The notes below the pieces were generated by a model that made no database searches, had not been told where the DNA came from, and worked only from the letters and a program-made list of their open reading frames with translations. A stretch of 9,755 nt of DNA, from the NCBI GenBank assembly GCA_905193145.1, contig CAJJNP010000130.1, forward strand, positions 1-9,755, given 5' to 3'. Source of the stretch: an uncultured Odoribacter sp. Its GTDB lineage: Bacteria; Bacteroidota; Bacteroidia; Bacteroidales; Marinifilaceae. Of this stretch, positions 6,472 through 9,755 are shown one piece after another (the stretch's first letter is position 1; each line of letters begins with the position of its first letter). The translations under genes were made by a program, and so were the position numbers.

Positions 6472-6503
6472 ATTGTCGAGCCCATGCCTTCCATCTACTT
6501 TTG
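6472..6503 (+). promoter_or_regulatory. Putative promoter of the lipoprotein-receptor operon
   Basis: ATTG (6472-6475) and TACTTTTG (6496-6503), 20 bp apart, match the Bacteroidetes consensus with a perfect -7 box. Transcription would start near 6510 and leave a leader of about 30 bases before the ATG at 6539, too short to hold a riboswitch. Bases 6390-6471 between the divergent promoters show no other feature I can name. Confidence 0.65.
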
Positions 6504-6538
6504 CAATGCTTGAAAATGATATTTTATAGATTAATAAT

Positions 6539-7573
6539 ATGAAAAAGACAAATTTATTTTTAGTGGCTTGGATGATGCTGGGAGTGGCATTTACAGCTTG
6601 TTCGGATGATGAGGAGAATGGTGGTAAATATGATGGTGCTTATACTGAAAAAACGGTAGAGGCTCATGAATATGGCGCATGGTCTTATTTTAATTTTGAG
6701 ACAGGTGAGGTAAAGAAATTGGCAATTAAGAAAGAGGAAGGTGCTGTAACCGGATTGTATAAAGGGCCTTTGAAAGGGACTGGGATGTTTGCAACGATAG
6801 TTTCAATTGATGAGCAACCAATGATTATCAATCGTATTTCTGCCGACAGTGTGGAGATTATTTTGTCTGATTTGGTGATGTCTATGCCGGGGACTTCTGG
6901 AAAACCGACTCCTTTTACTGTGAAAACTCATTCTAAGGCAATCAAAGAGGGAAATGTATGGAAGTTGACAGGAACAGCAACAGATAATATAGTTGAAGAT
7001 GGTAAGGGTGGTTCTATTATCTACAAGTTGACTGTTGATGGTACGATTGGTACAGCTAAAGGGGAAGCGCTTGCTTTGGAGTGTAAATTGCGTCCCGGTG
7101 CTATGCCAATGGATATTACTGCAAATTATTCGGCAACTGTAGCCAATAATTATGTATATGGTGTTGATGCAGCTGAAGAGTCGGCATTGGATTGGGATAT
7201 TGCAATACATAAATATGATATCCGGACAAATAGCGGCTTGGTCAAAAAAATGACAACAACAGATTTGGATGCGGTAAATACTACAAATCTTCCTGCAGAA
7301 AGTGAAATGGTTGCAGATACGGATGGTTCTGTAATGGCTGATATGACGAATATGCAATTGGGATATGTCGGTTTTCAGGATGTGAAGTTGAATAAGGAAT
7401 TAGGCGGTTGGGTGACTGCAACTCCTACAGGAACAATGCCTCCGTATACGTACACATTGAATGATAATGTATTTGTTGTGAAAGTGGATGGTAAGGTGTG
7501 GAAGATGAAATTTACAGCCTATACTTATGGAGGAAAAACAGCTGCCAAGTTTTATTATGGAGAAGTGAAATAA
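6539..7573 (+). CDS. Surface lipoprotein, HmuY-like with an inserted calycin-like barrel
   Basis: This complete 344-residue protein begins with a lipoprotein signal peptide ending FTAC; Cys21 is the lipidated residue. SDDEE follows at once, resembling the surface-export signal described for Bacteroidetes lipoproteins, so it should sit on the outer face of the outer membrane. Residues 46-58 (GAWSYFNFETGEV) and 218-233 (DWDIAIHKYDIRTNSG) are HmuY-family signatures, and the C-terminal half (218-344) fits the rest of that fold. About residues 62-200 resemble a calycin-like beta-barrel: YKGPLKG near the start and LRPGAMPMDITANY (184-197) near the end. HmuY of Porphyromonas gingivalis carries heme. 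Bacteroides B12-binding lipoproteins (BtuG, BtuH) are another possible relation. The TonB-dependent receptor starts 28 bp downstream, so the pair probably hands a ligand to that channel. The ligand is not settled by sequence. Confidence 0.8.
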   Translation: MKKTNLFLVAWMMLGVAFTACSDDEENGGKYDGAYTEKTVEAHEYGAWSYFNFETGEVKKLAIKKEEGAVTGLYKGPLKGTGMFATIVSIDEQPMIINRISADSVEIILSDLVMSMPGTSGKPTPFTVKTHSKAIKEGNVWKLTGTATDNIVEDGKGGSIIYKLTVDGTIGTAKGEALALECKLRPGAMPMDITANYSATVANNYVYGVDAAEESALDWDIAIHKYDIRTNSGLVKKMTTTDLDAVNTTNLPAESEMVADTDGSVMADMTNMQLGYVGFQDVKLNKELGGWVTATPTGTMPPYTYTLNDNVFVVKVDGKVWKMKFTAYTYGGKTAAKFYYGEVK

Positions 7574-7601
7574 ATAGTTACAACCCATTCTTATAATATT
7601 T

Positions 7602-9755
7602 ATGCAGAAGATACTATGGTTTGTGTTCGTCCTGTTGGCTTTGCCTGTATGGGCGGAAGAAGAAACGGCTCCTGTTGTTGTTTGTACAATTAGGGGAGTA
7701 GTATTGGATGAAGCAGGAGCGCCCTTACCGGGTGCTTCTGTTTGGGTAAAAGGTACAACCATCGGAGCTGGAACTAATGCACAAGGCGAGTTTGCCATAG
7801 CTCTCCGTAAATTCGGCAGTCAAGTTTTGCGTATTAGCTTTGTCGGTTATAAGACACAGGAATATACGTGGAATGGTGATGAAAGTGCAGTGGTGACAAT
7901 TCGGCTGCAAGAGGCTCGTAATTCCATGGATGAGGTTGTAATAACGGGTACTCGTACACCGAAACCCTTAAAAGAGTCTCCGGTATTGACTCGCGTGATT
8001 TCCCAGCGGGAAATAGAGCAGATAAATCCGATCGATTTTCAGAACTTATTGGAATTTGCTTTGCCTGGTTTGCAATTTGGTGTTGCGCATGGTTCTAATT
8101 TGCCGGAGTTGAAGTTTCAGGGAGCTGCCGGCGGATATGTATTGTTTTTAATTGACGGAGAGCGCATCGGAGGGGAAGGAGCAAATGGTAATATAGATTT
8201 TGACCGTATTGATATTGATAATATTGCCCATATAGAGGTCGTCAAAGGAGCGATGTCTACTCTTTATGGAGCACAGGCGATGGGAGGGGTGGTCAATATC
8301 ATTACAAAAAATGCAGATCGCCCGTTAACAGCGGACGTAACAGCCCGTTGGGGTAATAAAAATGAAATGAAGTACGCTGCTTCAGTCGGTACAAAATTGA
8401 GTCGTTTTTCCTCTTTAACATCAGTATCTTATCGTAAACGAGATCCTTATACAGTACAAGATGAGGAGGGACAAATTACAGAAACAAATAAGGACGGAGT
8501 AATTATTCGTGACACCGCTGATAAAAAAACATCTCAAGTGTTGGGTTATGATGCCTGGTCTGTCTGCGAGCGTTTAGGGTATTCATTTACAGATAATTTG
8601 AAAGCTGAATTAGCTGGTAGTTATTATCGTAATAATTTGCAGGACCCTTATGAAAGTGAGGGCGTTCAAAATCGGAACGAAACATTTTCATTAAATCCGA
8701 AACTGACCTATATCTTGAATGCTAATCATGCTTTGACGTTGAGTTATATGCTTGATGATTATAGTAAGCATGAAATATATGCTGATGATGCTCCTGACAG
8801 GAAGACGATGGAGGATTTTACCAACAATGTACGATTGAACTATTCTGGTAAACTGAATGAAAAACATATTTTGACTGCAGGATTGGAAGTTTATACACAA
8901 CGGATGAAGCACTATTGGTTTGATAAAGAGGCAAATTTGGAGTATAAGTTTCAGAATTATGTATTGTATTTACAAGAAGAATGGAAAATAGCCAAACAGT
9001 TCAGTTTGGTTGCCGGTGTTCGTACAGACTGTCATTCTGATTATGGCTTTCATGCCAGTCCGAAAATCTCTATGCTTTATCGTTTAGGTGATTTTGCTTT
9101 ACGGGGTGGGTATGGTATGGGTTTTCGTTTGCCGACTTTAAAAGAGTTGTATGCCTCCTATCAAATGGGAGGTTTTGGTTTTATGATTTATGGAAATCCG
9201 GATTTAAAACCTGAAAAAAGTCATCAGGGGACATTGTCTCTTGAATATACCAAAGGGGTATTTAATGGTTCTGTATCAGGTTATTGTACAAAATATGAAA
9301 ACGAGATCTATTTAGGATATTATGAAGCGGATGACGGGACCAATGCTCAGAAATATTTTAATCATGAAAGTAGTAGGAAATATGGTATTGACGTTATGGG
9401 GCAGGTACGTTTGGATTGTGGATTTACATTCAACGGTTCCTATTCTTATGTAAATCCTGATGACAAAACGGATGGTGGATATAATACCTCTGTATTTCGG
9501 CCTCACAGCTTGACATTTACAACAAATTATGCCCGGCAGTATGGAAAGGTGAAGACCTCTGTAGCCTTGAATGGGCGTTGGTCTTCCAAGGTGGATGTTT
9601 GGAGTAAAGATGAGGAGGGTGTATATACTCGCACTCCTTATTATGCCAATACTTCCATTGATTTGAATTTGTCTGCTCGTTTTCCGAGAGGGGTGCGTTT
9701 CACGCTGGGATTGGACAATTTATTGAATTTGAAAGCTAAAAATGGGGCTACGGAT
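7602..9755 (+). CDS. TonB-dependent outer-membrane receptor, 3' end beyond window
   Basis: The frame is open from ATG 7602 to the window edge (718 codons, no stop); the C-terminal strands are probably a few dozen residues short. A signal peptide ends at PVWA (cleavage after Ala18). Residues about 28-103 form a carboxypeptidase-regulatory-like domain (GVVLDEAGAPLPGASV; SFVGYKTQEY), common in Bacteroidetes receptors. The TonB-box region is MDEVVITGTRTP (109-120), the plug spans about 121-237 and ends LYGAQAMGGVVNIITK (221-236), and the rest is the 22-strand barrel. FRLP (508-511) and NPDL (532-535) correspond to the FRAP and NPNL boxes described in heme receptors such as HmuR, though related residues occur in other receptors. 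It imports a ligand across the outer membrane using TonB energy, fed by the lipoprotein 28 bp upstream. Heme or a corrinoid are the leading candidates. Confidence 0.88.
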   Translation, partial: MQKILWFVFVLLALPVWAEEETAPVVVCTIRGVVLDEAGAPLPGASVWVKGTTIGAGTNAQGEFAIALRKFGSQVLRISFVGYKTQEYTWNGDESAVVTIRLQEARNSMDEVVITGTRTPKPLKESPVLTRVISQREIEQINPIDFQNLLEFALPGLQFGVAHGSNLPELKFQGAAGGYVLFLIDGERIGGEGANGNIDFDRIDIDNIAHIEVVKGAMSTLYGAQAMGGVVNIITKNADRPLTADVTARWGNKNEMKYAASVGTKLSRFSSLTSVSYRKRDPYTVQDEEGQITETNKDGVIIRDTADKKTSQVLGYDAWSVCERLGYSFTDNLKAELAGSYYRNNLQDPYESEGVQNRNETFSLNPKLTYILNANHALTLSYMLDDYSKHEIYADDAPDRKTMEDFTNNVRLNYSGKLNEKHILTAGLEVYTQRMKHYWFDKEANLEYKFQNYVLYLQEEWKIAKQFSLVAGVRTDCHSDYGFHASPKISMLYRLGDFALRGGYGMGFRLPTLKELYASYQMGGFGFMIYGNPDLKPEKSHQGTLSLEYTKGVFNGSVSGYCTKYENEIYLGYYEADDGTNAQKYFNHESSRKYGIDVMGQVRLDCGFTFNGSYSYVNPDDKTDGGYNTSVFRPHSLTFTTNYARQYGKVKTSVALNGRWSSKVDVWSKDEEGVYTRTPYYANTSIDLNLSARFPRGVRFTLGLDNLLNLKAKNGATD

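Noticed and set aside
6359..6503. An invertible (phase-variable) promoter segment bounded by CAAAAGTA and TACTTTTG
   Set aside because: The 8-bp matches are simply the -7 boxes of two divergent promoters; flanking bases show no longer inverted repeat of the kind used by site-specific recombinases.
5803..6538. tRNA, CRISPR or insertion-sequence remnants in the intergenic region
   Set aside because: No cloverleaf, no regularly spaced direct repeats and no transposase fragments were seen on either strand.
6803..7357. A 184-codon minus-strand frame within the lipoprotein gene
   Set aside because: It lies antisense to a well-supported lipoprotein gene and has a composition rich in Cys, His and Ile typical of a shadow frame.

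Overview
The window looks like chromosomal DNA of a gut Bacteroides or a close relative (order Bacteroidales). The evidence is AT-rich coding sequence without Shine-Dalgarno boxes, promoters of the Bacteroidetes type (a TTTG-like -33 box and a TAnnTTTG -7 box about 20 bp apart), a surface lipoprotein with an SDDEE-type export signal, and a TonB-dependent receptor with an N-terminal carboxypeptidase-regulatory-like domain. Species cannot be fixed from the sequence alone.

Layout. Bases 2-1823 (+) hold the 3' end of a sugar-kinase gene (probably L-fuculokinase) and a complete L-fucose:H+ symporter gene, the end of a fucose-use operon. A long inverted repeat at 1828-1866 serves as terminator for this operon and for the convergent lepA gene (1866-3653, -). 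lepA and the yicC-gmk-nadD operon (3772-5802, +) diverge from a short intergenic region whose two -7 boxes are inverted copies of each other. yicC, gmk and nadD are packed tightly (4 and 14 bp gaps): a YicC-family RNase, guanylate kinase and the NAD-pathway adenylyltransferase.

Bases 5803-6538 contain no convincing protein gene but are dense in RNA signals. On the + strand a near-consensus promoter (5854-5885) is followed about 75 bp later by a strong intrinsic terminator (5935-5967), which suggests a small RNA. On the - strand there is a well-formed cobalamin (B12) riboswitch (6179-6330) with its own promoter (6359-6389). Below it lies a nested inverted-repeat region that ends in a U-tract (5988-6107), and then the 3' end of nadD on the other strand. 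The riboswitch therefore has no gene to control in cis, and the unit looks like a B12-responsive non-coding RNA of about 365 nt. This is the most unusual thing in the window.

Bases 6539-9755 (+) carry a two-gene outer-membrane uptake operon with its own promoter: a surface lipoprotein in which an HmuY-like fold appears to be split by a calycin-like barrel, and a TonB-dependent receptor cut by the window end. HmuY similarity points to heme; the divergent B12 riboswitch and the modular lipoprotein make a corrinoid ligand equally worth testing.
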